A stretch of DNA of 64,000 nucleotides from Erigeron canadensis (Eukaryota > Streptophyta > Magnoliopsida > Asterales > Asteraceae): positions 13,390,501-13,454,500 of the forward strand of contig NC_057768.1 of the NCBI RefSeq assembly GCF_010389155.1, written 5' to 3'. Each line of letters begins with the position of its first letter. Position 1 is the first letter of the stretch. Position numbers and translations under genes: made by a program. This document shows, in pieces, positions 32,443 through 44,476 of the stretch. The notes under the pieces were generated by a model that saw nothing but the letters and a program-made list of their open reading frames with translations, was not told the DNA's origin and did no database searches.

Positions 32443-33136
32443 TTGTGAATTTAGATTTAGGGTTTTGGACTTAAAGAAGAAAGAGAGAAAAGGATCTCGA
32501 ATTGTGAATGATTGAAAGAGTAAATGAAGGAATTTTGAGAGAAGTAAATGAGACGGATATATTGGTGGGGGTATATATATAGGCAGTAAAATATTGCCAA
32601 AATATATACGAAAAGATATTTTAGTCTCCAAATATTTGAAATAATTTGTAAAAAGTTATTTTCCAAAATTTTGAGAATTCAAAAATATTTAATACTTCCC
32701 ATCAAGCATTTAATGCTACGACGGCTGGTATTCCCACTCACCCACTAACTTCACCAATACCCATAAAAAGTGCAGTACATTTCAGCAAAAGTCTTGACAC
32801 GTAAGACTGTCAGGTGACGTCGTGAGTGCGAGGTTAGCACTCGAGTAACATCACGTGTCACAAGTATCCACCAAGTAAAACACAACGTTATGAAATCTGG
32901 CTGACCACCATTTTGAGACAAGACCAAACTAGCAACCAAAAGAAAATTTAGATGCCAGTTTCAACTGATGACCTTCAGTTGCATTTTTCAATAATTATTT
33001 GAAAAATGTTTTGAGTCTTTTCCCCCTAAAAATGTGATCCATTTGATCAGTGACTAGTCTTTGAGTACATCAAGGCGTTCAATCTCCAACCAATCAAGGA
33101 TCACCTGGACCATCCTCAACTGAAGGCCTCTTCAGT
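32443..33136. other. Spacer between pol and aORF, family A left
   Basis: On the minus strand this leads from RNase H to the aORF. A TATA-like tatatataggcagt lies near 32570, and AC/CT-rich leader sequence follows just upstream of the aORF ATG, so an internal promoter is possible. No coding seen. Confidence 0.5.
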
Positions 33137-36100
33137 TTAATGAGGATTTAACATACCCAGTTCACTGATGAGATGTTTAAAAGTCTTTTCATCAAGAGGT
33201 TTTGTAAAAACATCAGCTAACTGTTTATCAGTGGGGATGAAATGTATTTCAATATCTCCTTTCATAACATGATCACGAATGAAGTGATACCTGATATCAA
33301 TATGTTTTGTCTTTGAGTGCATCACTGGTTGTGAGATATAGCAATAGCACTGGTGTTGTCACAAAAGATTGGGGTTCTTGTGAATTTCATGCCATAATCA
33401 AGTAACTGGTTTTTGATCCAGAGAATCTGGGCACAGCAACTGGCCGCAGAAATGTATTCTGCCTCAGCAGTAGACATTGAGACTGAAGTCTGCTTCTTAC
33501 TGGTCCAACTCACCAGTTTTCCCCTAGGAAATGACATCCACCAGTTGTGGATTTTCTATCAATCTTACAACCTGCATGATCTGAATCTGAATAACCCATT
33601 AGATCTAACCCTGAGCCTTTGGGATACCAAAGACCAAGGCTAGGGCACCCTTTCAGGTACCTGAAAATGCGTTTAACAGCATGCAAGTGTGATTCTTTTG
33701 GATTTGCCTGAAATCTGGCACATAAACATGTTGCAAACATTATATCTGGTCGACTGGCGGTTAGATACATCAGTGAACCAACCATTCCACGATATTCTTT
33801 TTGGTCCACTGGTTTTCCATTTGGGTCAGAGTCCAAATTTAATGGAGCTGAAATAGGTGTGTTTTTGATGGGATTGAATCAAATTTGTATTTTCTCAACA
33901 AATCTCTGACATATTTTTCTTGGTTAATAAAAATACCATCCATGGTTTGTTTAATTTGTAAACCTAAGAAAAATGTTAATTCACCCATTAAACTCATCTC
34001 ATATTCTTGAGACATAATTTTTGAAAACCTTTTACACATTCCATCATCAGTTGACCCAAATATAATATCATCAACATAAATTGTACCAGCAAGATATCAC
34101 CTTTTCTTTCAAGATGAACAAGGTATTATCTATTGCACCTCTTTGAAAACCATTTTTGAGAAGATGTTTAGTTAGAGTATCATACCAGGCTCTTGGGGCT
34201 TGTCGAAGACCATATAAAGCTTTGTTCAGTCTATATACCCAATGTGGATGCTTTCATTTATGAAGCCTGGAGTCTGCGTAACATACACTTCTTCTTCCAA
34301 TGTGCCATTCAGAAACGCACTTTTTACATCCATCTGGAAAACCTTGAATTCCAAGTGAGCAGCATAAGCCAGGAAAATTCTGATGGCTTCAAGTCTTGCA
34401 ACTGGAGCAAAAGTTTCATCGAAATCAACACCTTCTGCTTGACAATACCCTTGGCAACTAATCTAGCTTTGTTCCTGATAACGTTGCCATCTTCATCCAT
34501 CTTGTTCCGGTAGACCCACCTCGTTCCAATGGGTTCTCTCTTTAACCCTGGAGGACAAGGAACAAGCTCCCAAACGTTGTTCCTTTCGAACTGGTTGAGT
34601 TCTTCTTGCATAGCTTCAACCCAGCTTGGATCTGCCATAGCCTCGTCAATCTTCTTCGGTTCAATCAGTGATAAGAAGGTGACGTTCAAGCATTGATCAC
34701 TTGTGGCTCTTCTAGTCTGAACCCCACTATCTGGATTGCCAATAATCTGCTCAATGGGATGAGCAGCAGTCCATTTAGTGTATTGACTAGGTTGGTATAA
34801 TACAACATCAGTGCAAGACACTTGACGATCTCCAACAGATGCAGCAACCGGAGGAGGATCAGTCCAAACTACTTCAACTTCATCATCAGTGTCAACTGAA
34901 GAGTTGACATGATTATCTTCAAACAAAGGTATATCTTGAAGAACTGGAGAAGCTTGAACTGGTTCTGATGTTGTTGTGGCACGCACATCAGATCCAATTA
35001 CCAGTTTTTCAGGTAGGTTAAAACTGATAGAAGGATAAATGAGGTGTCACACATGTTCTCCTTTTCCATTACTGGTTCCAAGACATGATGTCTGGAAACA
35101 TTTTCTGGTGTACTAACTGATTGATGAACCTGATCAGATACACCAAAATCAACTGGGACAACTGAGATAAATCAAGGTTGGTCTTTTGTTGATTGCTTCA
35201 TTTGATTCATCGAACGTGACATGAATTGTCTCATGTACCTTTTGGAGTCTATAATTATAACTCTATAGGCTTTTCTAATATTTGAATACCCCACAAAGAC
35301 ACCTTCGTCAGCTTTTGCATCAAATTTTCCCAACTGACTGGAATCGTTTAAAATGTAAACTGGACAACCAAATACATGGAAATATCCAATATTTGTTTAC
35401 GATTCCTGAGGACTTCATAGGCAGTCTTCCTGTGTCTCTTGACATAAACTGACCGGTTTTGGGTGTGACATGCAGTTGCCACAGCTTCAGCCCAAAAACA
35501 GGTGGGAAGACCAGATTCAGATAACATACTTCTGGCAGCTTCAATCAATGTGCGATTCTTCCTTTCAACCACACCATTTTGTTCTGGAGAACGAGCTGAC
35601 GAAAAGTTTGAGAAATGCCAGTGTCAGTGCAAAATGTCTCCAATTCTTTATTCATGAATTCTGTACCGTTATCACTTCGCAACTGACACACTTTCTTGGT
35701 ATACTTGAGCTCAATTCGCTTGATGAGAGAGATAATTTCACCAGATGCATCACTCTTTGATCTGATAAATATCACCAACAAAATCTGGTGTATTCATCGA
35801 CCACAACTAAAGTGTATCTCTACCAGCTTTAGTTTGAACATTCACTGGACCAAAGAGATCCATATGAAGCATGTGAAGAGGTTCAGTGATGCTGAAATTC
35901 TGCCTGGTCTTAAACAGGCTCTTTTTTTTGCCCATTTCACACCCTGGACATGGCTTCTCCTTTTAAAGGAAACAAAGGTATCCCATCAACTAGTTGCTTT
36001 CTTGACAACTTGTTAATATTTTTGAAGTTAAGATGGGATAATCGTTTATGCCACAGCCAGTTGGTGTCCTCATCAGTCTTGACATAGAAACAATGCTCTT

Positions 36101-36902
36101 TTGGAGCAGGCTCCATGTTCACATGTACACATTCCCTTTTCTTGGTGCAATCATGACTACCTTCCAATCCTTGTTAAAAACAGTGCCTTGAGCAATATCG
36201 AACAGTACCCTATATCCATCATCACAAAGTTGACTGACACTTATCAGGTATATTTCAAACCATTGACAAATGCAACCTTAGTGAACTGAATCTGCCCATT
36301 GTCAACAACACCATATCCCTCAGTTTTCCCACTTCCATCATTACCAAATGTCACCGCTGGTCCATCGCAGACAGTGAATCTTCCAGCAGGGGCTTACATC
36401 CGGTCATAGTCCGGCCAGCTGCGCTGTCCAGATACCAAATATTCTTCTTACGATCGCCCTGCACACCCAAGTATTGATTAGTTATTTTGTGAACCCATCT
36501 TTTCTTGATGGGTCCACTGGACTTCTTCTGAGAAGTCCCAGGTACTTGACTGGGTGTTGAACTGGATGAGGAAACTGGAGGGTTCTCTCCAGTTTCCGGA
36601 GTGAAGACAATTGGTTTTAGTGGAACATTGACCTCCTTTTCTTTTCAAGTTTGCTCCTTTTTGAGCAGATTGTTTCATCTTTTGTTTTTGAGAAGGAGTT
36701 TTGACATTTTGTTTTACAACAGAAAGAGGATGAACTCCTCCAAATTCGTTAATTCTGGCAGTACAACTTTGTACTGCCTGACAATTTTGGATTTGATTTC
36801 CATTTTACCAAAAGTTTTTTCTTCAGGCTGCTCGCTTGGACTTGGTTCAGGCGGGGGTGTTAGTCTTTTAGAGTTAGGACTCACTTGACTTATGAGGTAA
36901 AG
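33137..36902 (-). pseudogene. Copia family A gag end, PR, INT, RT and RNase H, left contig end
   Basis: In minus order: gag C-terminal basic part and zinc-poor linker (36902-36480), PR/pre-integrase (about 36470-36000), integrase core with SDNGTEF and GVVERKNR (about 35800-35350), linker, RT N-part with [26 protein letters not shown] (34986-34324), RT C-part and [21 protein letters not shown] (34039-33510), RNase H with AEAEYISAASCCAQ and KHIDIRYHF (33537-33137). The same region at 40293-44094 is much more open. Here it is cut into many short frames by single-base losses, increasingly so toward the N gap, which suggests sequencing or polishing errors rather than all being mutations. Confidence 0.85.
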
Positions 36903-37002
36903 NNNNNNNNNNNNNNNNNNNNNNNNNNNNNNNNNNNNNNNNNNNNNNNNNNNNNNNNNNNNNNNNNNNNNNNNNNNNNNNNNNNNNNNNNNNNNNNNNN
37001 NN
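36903..37002. other. Assembly gap, 100 Ns
   Basis: Exactly 100 N, the usual placeholder for a gap of unknown size. Sequence equivalent to 29829-36902 is repeated on the far side as 37003-44094. Confidence 0.99.
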
Positions 37003-39584
37003 GCAGCATATAGTCCTTGCCTGATGGCTTCAAAATCTGCATGACTAGATGGCAAGATCTAGAGGCTGCCATGATTGCATTGTCTTGCACTCTATGAAGA
37101 CTCCGCCAATTATGCGAACTGTCCTCCACAGATGATTGATCTCCTGAGACTGAGTCAAATAAAATTTCCACTTGTCTGCTCTTGACTCTTTAAGATCTGT
37201 TGAGTATTGAGAATCATCTGGATAAGCCCAGTGCAGGGACTTCCTTAACACCTTCAGAAACCACCTCCCTTCCTTTGCCACCTTTAGTGGTCAGATCAGA
37301 TATAGCATTTGAATGTTCAGACACTTGCGTAGCTAGTGTATCCGATTGCACTCACCGATCAATCCAGATGTAATTGGAGTGAGATCGACCTGGGCGCTGC
37401 AATCTTGGTGATCTCACATCACCTTTTCGATCAAATTGTTCTCATCTGGCAGCCAAAGTTTCTTCGATCTTTAGACCCACTGAAGAGGCCAACTGGCTCC
37501 CAAGCTCTGTCACATCTAGGCCAGGTTTGTTACACAGATCTTGCACCTGCCTGTCCAGATTCTTAATATCAACCTTTGAGGATCTGACAGTACTGTTCAG
37601 CAGGTTGGTATTTGAAGATGTGACTCCAGATTGAGTCAGTGTGATGCCTCCCTTAAAGATTTGCCAGTTGGTTGGAGGATTCCCACTACTCATTGAGCTT
37701 GCCAAACACCAAGTCCTCATTGGCAGAGACTGTTGATCCCCAGGTCACCCTGTTTAATATTTTGCAAATGGTCCTTGTGGTACCTGGAGAGGGACTTGGT
37801 GTTTCTGTCCAGTGTCTTTGAATCTCTCCACCTTCGCGAAAAGGTTCGAGAGATCGGCTTGAAAAGACATAATTGGCTTTCCAGTGACTGAGGGAAGGTG
37901 TCACTGGACCAGCCGAAAAAAGCTATAGGTGCAACTGGACGAGGTATGACAATATTTGGTTCTCCAGTTGCAGTAGCATCAGTTGATAGAAAAGGATGGG
38001 TTGTAGAAATGAAGGGAAGAGATTCAAATTGTCGTTCATGCTGAGAATGCTCAGGAGTGAACGACGGCGACGGTGGTGTTTAGGATGTGTCTATTTCTAG
38101 GCACACCCATAGAAGAAGTAGTGGCGAGAGGCGAATATAGAGGTATATCTAAGCTTTGTACATTTGTTTGGGGAAACTGAAACTGTGGTTCTTGGGGTTT
38201 GACCAAGGAGAGAAGGGAGCTGATCAAGTACAGTTGCATCACCCATCTCTGTCAGATTCTGTCTCAGAAGAGTCCGAAGACTCAAGCTGAACTCACCTCA
38301 TTTATGCCAAGATCCATAAATGTTGGGGGTGGCTGAACAAGTGTTCAGACTCCTGATGACCAGTTGAGTTGCCTCAATGGTTTCATAGTTCTGGGATCTG
38401 TTGCCGAAGCATCTTCTCCCTGAACAGAGGTGACTGGTGCCTCAACTACAACTGCTCTATCCTCAGTTGCAGTATCACCGGCAGCGGCTTCAGAGACCAC
38501 AGTCACAGATTGTGACTGGTCAGTTGTAGCAAGTCCAGATCTGGATCTTCTTCTGCTTTTGGGAGATGTTCTTGCTTTAGGAATCCCCTCGACTCCAGCT
38601 TCTGCCATAGTTACCGCACCAGCAGACGAACCGGTGGGTCCCTCATTATTTTGAGGCCCGCCCAGTTGCCTTTCTAACTCACCAGATGGTGGTGCATCAG
38701 TTCTAGAGAATGCAAAGATCATTCTTGGGGAAATCTGGACTTCATCAGAAGTGGACACCAGGTTGTCCAGATTCCTTAACAGTTCTGGCACAGAGAACAA
38801 GGATTGTGTATTGTTGTACTCTTCTCTGCCCAGAACTTGAATCAAACAAGGGACAAGAATCTTGAAAAAGGATACAAGGACCCCTGTTGCCCTTCACTTA
38901 AACACTAGACTCCTGAACAAGATACCAGCAAAATCCACCCTCAGACCATTCCATAGGCAGTAAGCCATCTCTACCTGGAAGGATTTATCTGGTCCACCAC
39001 ACAGACTCCCTCCCAAACTTTCCACCAAGTGGACCATAAAGAACTTCCAGGATGGTGAAAGCCCTCTCATTGTAATGGACCTCTTGGTCTTCAAAACATC
39101 CCCCTCCACCATCTCCTTATTTCCCATGTCAAGGAAGGCCTGGCGGAAATTTATATTTGAGGAAATCACCACTGGATTTTCATTTTGTCTCCAGTAGTTG
39201 AGGTTAAGGGCTTCCCTCAACGTTTCAGTGGTGATGGTACACGGGACTGACCCATCCTTTAAAGAAAAGGAGATGGATGAGCAATCCTCAGAAAGAGAAG
39301 CAGTGTACCAGAACTCACACAAGTAGTCGTGAAACACTTGTTTGGGTTCAGAGAGAAGGCATCGCTGAGGGGAAATCCGGAGAAAGGATTGGATTCTCCC
39401 TATAAGAGAGTCAGCGGCCTGGTGCCCTTGAAGAGATGCCATTGGATTATTTGGATTTAATTTATTAGTTTTGAACTAATGGAGCACCAGTGGCACGAAT
39501 AACATTTTGTGATGGATTGTACTCAGCAGTGAGTAGATTCACATCACGAGAACGAGATGAAGAAGAAGATGATTTAGGAGCCAT
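37003..39584 (-). pseudogene. aORF of Copia family A, right contig start, fragmentary
   Basis: It corresponds to 29829-32442 of the left copy and begins at 39584 with the same Met. Segments SLSEDCSSISFSLKDGS, SPSWKFFMVHLVESLGG and PELLRNLDNL are readable, but frames break every 100-180 codons. Most differences from the left copy are single-base losses in short homopolymers. The C-terminal 350 residues are missing because the contig starts at 37003. Sequence quality seems to improve away from the gap. Confidence 0.8.
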
Positions 39585-40292
39585 TTGTGAAATTTGATTT
39601 AGGGTTTTGGACTTAAAAAAGAAAGAGAGAAAGGGATCTCGAATTGTGAATTATTGGAAGAGTAAATGAAAGGAATTTTGAGTGAAGTAAATGAGACGGA
39701 TATTTTTGTGGGGTATATATAGGCAGTAAAATATTGCCAAGATATATACGAAAGATATTTTTAGTCCCCAAAGTTTGAAATAATTTGTAAAAAGTGATTT
39801 TCCGAAATTTTGAGAGTTCAAAAATATTTAATACCTCCCATCAAGCATTTAATGCTACGACGGCTGGTATTCCCACTCACCCACTAACTTCATCAATACC
39901 CATAAAAAGTGCAGTACATTTCACCAAAATGTCTTGACACGTAAGACATGTCAGGTGACGTATGTGAGTGCGAGGTTAGTACTCGAGTAACATCACGTGT
40001 CACAAGTATCCACCAAGCAAAACATAACGTTATGAAATCTGGCTGACCACCATTTTGAGACAAGACCAAACTAGCAAACTGGAGAGATTTTTCAGATGCC
40101 AGTTTCAACTGATGACTTTCAGTTGCATTTTTCAATAAAACAAAATTTTTTTATTTGAAAATATTTTTGTCTTTTTCCCCCTAAAAATGTGATCCATTTG
40201 ATCAATGACTAGTCTTTGAGTACATCAAGGCGTTCAATCTCCAACCAATCAAGGATCACCTGGACCATCCTCAACTGAAGGGCCTCTCCAGT
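39585..40292. other. Spacer between pol and aORF, family A right
   Basis: Matches 32443-33136 with indels, including the tatatataggcagt TATA-like sequence near 39715. No coding seen. Confidence 0.5.
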
Positions 40293-40757
40293 TTAATGAG
40301 GATTTAGCATATCCAGTTCACTGATGAGATGTTTAAAAGTTTTCTCATCATGAGGTTTTGTAAAAACATCAGCTAACTGTTTATCAGTGGGGATGAAATG
40401 TATTTCAATGTCTCCTTTCATAACATGATCACGAATGAAGTGATACCTGATATCAATATGCTTTGTCTTTGAGTGCATCACTGGGTTGTGAGATATAGCA
40501 ATTGCACTGGTGTTGTCACAAAAGATTGGGGTTCTTGTGAATTTCATACCATAATCAAGCAACTGGTTTTTGATCCAGAGAATCTGGGCACAGCAACTGG
40601 CCGCAGAAATGTATTCTGCCTCAGCAGTAGACATTGAGTCCGAAGTCTGCTTCTTACTGGTCCAACTCACAAGTTTTCCCCCTAGGAAGTGACATCCACC
40701 AGTTGTGGATTTTCTATCAATCTTACAACCTGCATGATGTGAATCTGAATAACCCAT
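40293..40757 (-). pseudogene. Copia family A RNase H
   Basis: The minus strand encodes the Ty1-type RNase H, with SKKQTSDSMSTAEAEYISAA, FCDNTSAIAISHNP and KTKHIDIRYHFIRDHV, ending NPH and a stop. It is continuous with the RT frame apart from a TGG to TGA stop at about 40785 (GLW in the left copy). The role would be removal of the RNA template during reverse transcription. It is one piece of the polyprotein, not a separate gene. Confidence 0.85.
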
Positions 40758-40784
40758 TAGATCTAACCCTGAGCCTTTGGGATA

Positions 40785-42245
40785 TCAAAGACCAAGGCTA
40801 GGGTACCCTTTCAGGTACCTGAAAATGCGTTTAACAGCATGCAAGTGTGATTCTTTTGGATTTGCTTGAAATCTAGCACATAAACATGTTGCAAACATTA
40901 TATCTGGTCGACTGGCAGTTAAATACATCAGTGAACCAACCATTCCACGATATTCTTTTTGGTCCACTGGTTTGCCATTTGGGTCAGAGTCCAAATTTAA
41001 TGGAGCTGAAATAGGTGTGGTTTTTGATGGGACAGAATCATATTTGTATTTTCTTAACAAATCTCTGACATATTTTTCTTGGTTAATAAAAATACCATCC
41101 ATGGTTTTTTTGATTTGTAAACCCAAGAAAAATGTTAATTCACCCATTAAACTCATCTCATATTCTTGAGACATAATTTTCAAAAACCTTTTACACATTC
41201 CATCATCAGTTGACCCGAATATAGTATCATCAACATAAATTTGTACCAACAAGATATTACCTTTTTCTTTCAAGATGAACAAGGTATTATCTATTGCACC
41301 TCTTTGAAAACCATTTTTGAGAAGATGTTTAGTTAGAGTATCATACCAGGCTCTTGGGGCTTGTCGAAGACCATACAAAGCTTTGTTCAGTCTATATACC
41401 CAATGTGGATGATTTTCATTTATGAAGCTTGGAGTCTGCGTAACATACACTTCTTCTTCCAATGTGCCATTCAGGAACGCACTTTTTACATCCATCTGGA
41501 AGACCTTGAATTGCAAGTGAGAAGCATAAGCCAAAAAGATTTTGATGGCTTCAAGTCTTGCAACTGGAGCAAAAGTTTCATCGAAATCAACACCTTCTGC
41601 TTGACAATAGCCCTTGGCAACCAATCTTGCTTTGTTCCTTATAACGTTGCCATCTTCATCCATCTTGTTCCGGTAGACCCACCTCGTTCCAATGGGTTCT
41701 CTCTTTAACCCTGGAGGAAAAGCAACAAGCTCCCAAACATTGTTCCTCTCGAACTGGTTGAGTTCTTCTTGCATAGCTTCAACCCAGCTTGGATCTGCCA
41801 TAGCCTCGTCAATCTTCTTCGGTTCAATCAGTGATAAGAAGGTGACGTTCAAGCATTGATCACTTGTGGCTCTTCTAATCTGAACCCCACTATCTGGATT
41901 GCCAATAATCTGCTCGATGGGATGAGCAACAGTCCATTTAGTGTATTGACTAGGTTGATATACTACAACATCAGTGCAAGTCACCTGACGATCTCCAACA
42001 GATGCAGCAACTGGAGGAGGATCAGTCCAAACTACTTCAACTTCATCATCAGTGTCAACTGAAGAGTTAACATGATTTTCTTCAAACAAAGGTATATCTT
42101 GAAGAACTGGAGAAGCTTGAACTGGTTCTGATGTTGTTGTGGCACGTACATCAGATCCAATTACCAGTTTTTCAGGTAGGTTAAAACTGATAGAAGGATA
42201 AAATGAGGTGTCACTGGAGTTCTTCTTTTCCTTAACTGGTTCCAT
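40785..42245 (-). pseudogene. Copia family A reverse transcriptase, long open frame
   Basis: 486 codons are open. The RT starts after a variable linker, with [75 protein letters not shown] and the catalytic YVDDTIFGS motif intact at about 41220. Thumb and connection follow, with [18 protein letters not shown]. It ends at a nonsense change before RNase H. The RT itself looks potentially sound, but the polyprotein around it is broken. Confidence 0.9.
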
Positions 42246-43679
42246 GACTTGATGTCTGGAAACATTTTCTGGTGTAGTAACTGATTGAGGAACCTAATCA
42301 GATACACCAAAATCAACTGGGACAACTGAAGATAAGTCAAGGGTTGGTCTTTTGTTGATTGCTTAATTTGATTCATCGAATGTGACATGAATTGTCTCAT
42401 GTACCTTTTGGAGTCTATAATTATAAACTCTATAGGCTTTTCTAATATCTGAATACCCCACAAAGACACCTTCGTCAGCTTTTGCATCAAATTTTCCCAA
42501 CTGACTAGAATCGTTTAAAATGTAAACTGGACAACCAAATACATGAAAGTAACCAATATTTGGTTTACGATTCATGAGGACTTCATAGGCAGTCTTCCTG
42601 TGTCTCTTGACATAAACTGACCGGTTTTGGGTGTGACAAGCAGTTGCCACAGCTTCAACCCAAAAACAGGTGGGAAGACCAGATTCAGATAACATACTTC
42701 TGGCAGCTTCAATCAATGTGCGATTCTTCCTTTTGACCACACCATTTTGTTCTGGAGAACGAGCTGACGAAAAGTTTTGAGAAACGCCAGTGTCAGTGCA
42801 AAATGTCTCCAATTCTTTATTAATGAATTCTGTACCATTATCACATCGCAACTAACACACTTTCTTGGTATACTTGAGTTCAATTCTCTTGATGAGAGAG
42901 ATAATTTCACCAGGTGCATCACTCTTTGATCTGATAAATATCACCCAACAAAATCTGGTGTATTCATCGACCACAACTAAAGCGTATCTCTTACCAGCTT
43001 TAGTTTGAACATTCACTGGACCAAAGAGATCCATATGAAGCATGTGAAGAGGTTCAGTGATACTGAAATTTTGCCTGGTCTTGAAACTGGCTCTTTTCTT
43101 TTTGCCCATTTAACACCCTGGACATGGCTTCTCCTTTTTAAAGGAAAACAAAGGTATCCCATTAACCAGTTGCTTCCTTGACAACTTGTTAATATTTTTG
43201 AAATTAAGGTGGGATAACCGTTTATGCCACAGTCAGTTGGTGTCCTCATCAGCCTTGACATAGAAACAATGCTCTGTTGGAGCAGGCTCCATATCCATGA
43301 TGTACACATTCCCTTTTCTTGGTGCAATCATGACTACCTTCCAATCCTTGTTAAAAACAGTGCCTTGAGCAATGTCGAACAGTACCCTATATCCATCATC
43401 ACAAAGTTGACTGACACTTATCAGGTTATATTTCAAACCATTGACAAACGCAACTTTTGTGAACTGGATCTGCCCATTGTCAACAACACCATATCCTTCA
43501 GTTTTCCCACTTCCATCATTACCAAATGTCACTGCTGGTCCATCGCAGACAGTGAACTCTTCCAGCAGGGGCTTACATCCGGTCATAGTCTGGCCAGCTG
43601 CGCTGTCCAGATACCAAATATTATTCTTTCGATCGCCCTGCACACCCAAGTAAGTGATTAGATGTTTTTGTGAACCCAT
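42246..43679 (-). pseudogene. Copia family A protease and integrase
   Basis: It starts near 43679 in a frame shifted from gag. The protease is atypical: WYLDSAAGQTMTGC, where DSAAG stands at the usual D-S/T-G site. The pre-integrase HHCC region carries WHKRLSHLNFKNINKL after a TGA. The integrase core has D at MDLFGPVN, D at CDNGTEF, but reads NGVVKRKNR where the left copy has NGVVERKNR, so the third catalytic acid is Lys. In-frame stops at about 43229, 43111, 42854, 42365 and 42297 mostly correspond to CAG, CAA, GAA or TGG in the left copy. Not functional as read. Confidence 0.88.
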
Positions 43680-44476
43680 CTTTTCTTGATAGGTCCACTA
43701 GACTTCTTCTGTGAAGTCCCAGGTGCTTGACTGGGTGTAGAACTGGATGAAGAAACTGGAGGGTTCTCTCCAGTTTCTGGAGTAAAGACAATTGGTTTGA
43801 GTGGAACATTAACCTCCTTTTTCTTTTCGATGTTTGCTCCTTTCAAAGCAGATTGTTTTATCTTTTGTTTTTGAGGAGGAGTTTTGACATTTTGTTTTTC
43901 AACTGAAGAAGATGCACCTCCTTCCAAATTTTTAATTCTGGCAGTACAACTTTGTACCTGCCTTGACAAATTTTGGAGTTGATTCTCCATTTTTAACAAA
44001 ATGCTTTTATCATCAGGCTGATGGCCTATGGACTTCGGCTCAGCGGGGGTTTTAGTCTTTTGAGTTGAGGACTCGTTTGACTTATGAGGCAAAGGATTGT
44101 CCCCAGATTCCTTTTTAACTGGAGCTTTAGCCTTCTTGGCTCCAGTTTTGACCTTAACATGGTTGGTCTTAGTGGATTCAGATTTGACAGTGTCAGAGGA
44201 ATCATAAGGAGTTTCAACTCTAACAGATTCTGGCAATTGGTGAATTGTGGGTAAAACAGCTGCCATCTGAAGATCACCAGATTTCCAAGCAGTTTTTTGA
44301 ACATCAATGGTTTTAGAAAAAACGTCATAATTTTTACCAGATGCTTGTACCCAAGAATGGATAACCATGTGTTCCTTTTCAAGATCAAATTTCAGTTTTT
44401 GGTTATCTCTTTCCAATGCCTCATTTTTCAAATCTGACTCTTTAGGAGCCAACTGGACACTTTGCAAATCATTTAT
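43658..44476 (-). pseudogene. Copia family A gag C-terminal extension
   Basis: It is in the same frame as the gag ORF and is separated from it only by a TAA at 44477-44479. It is rich in Lys, Ser and Pro, with a predicted coiled coil near the start (ALERDNQKLKFDLEKEHM) and another at MENQLQNLSRQVQ. It ends shortly before the protease through a one-base frameshift near 43675. It probably links gag nucleocapsid to protease. Confidence 0.8.
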
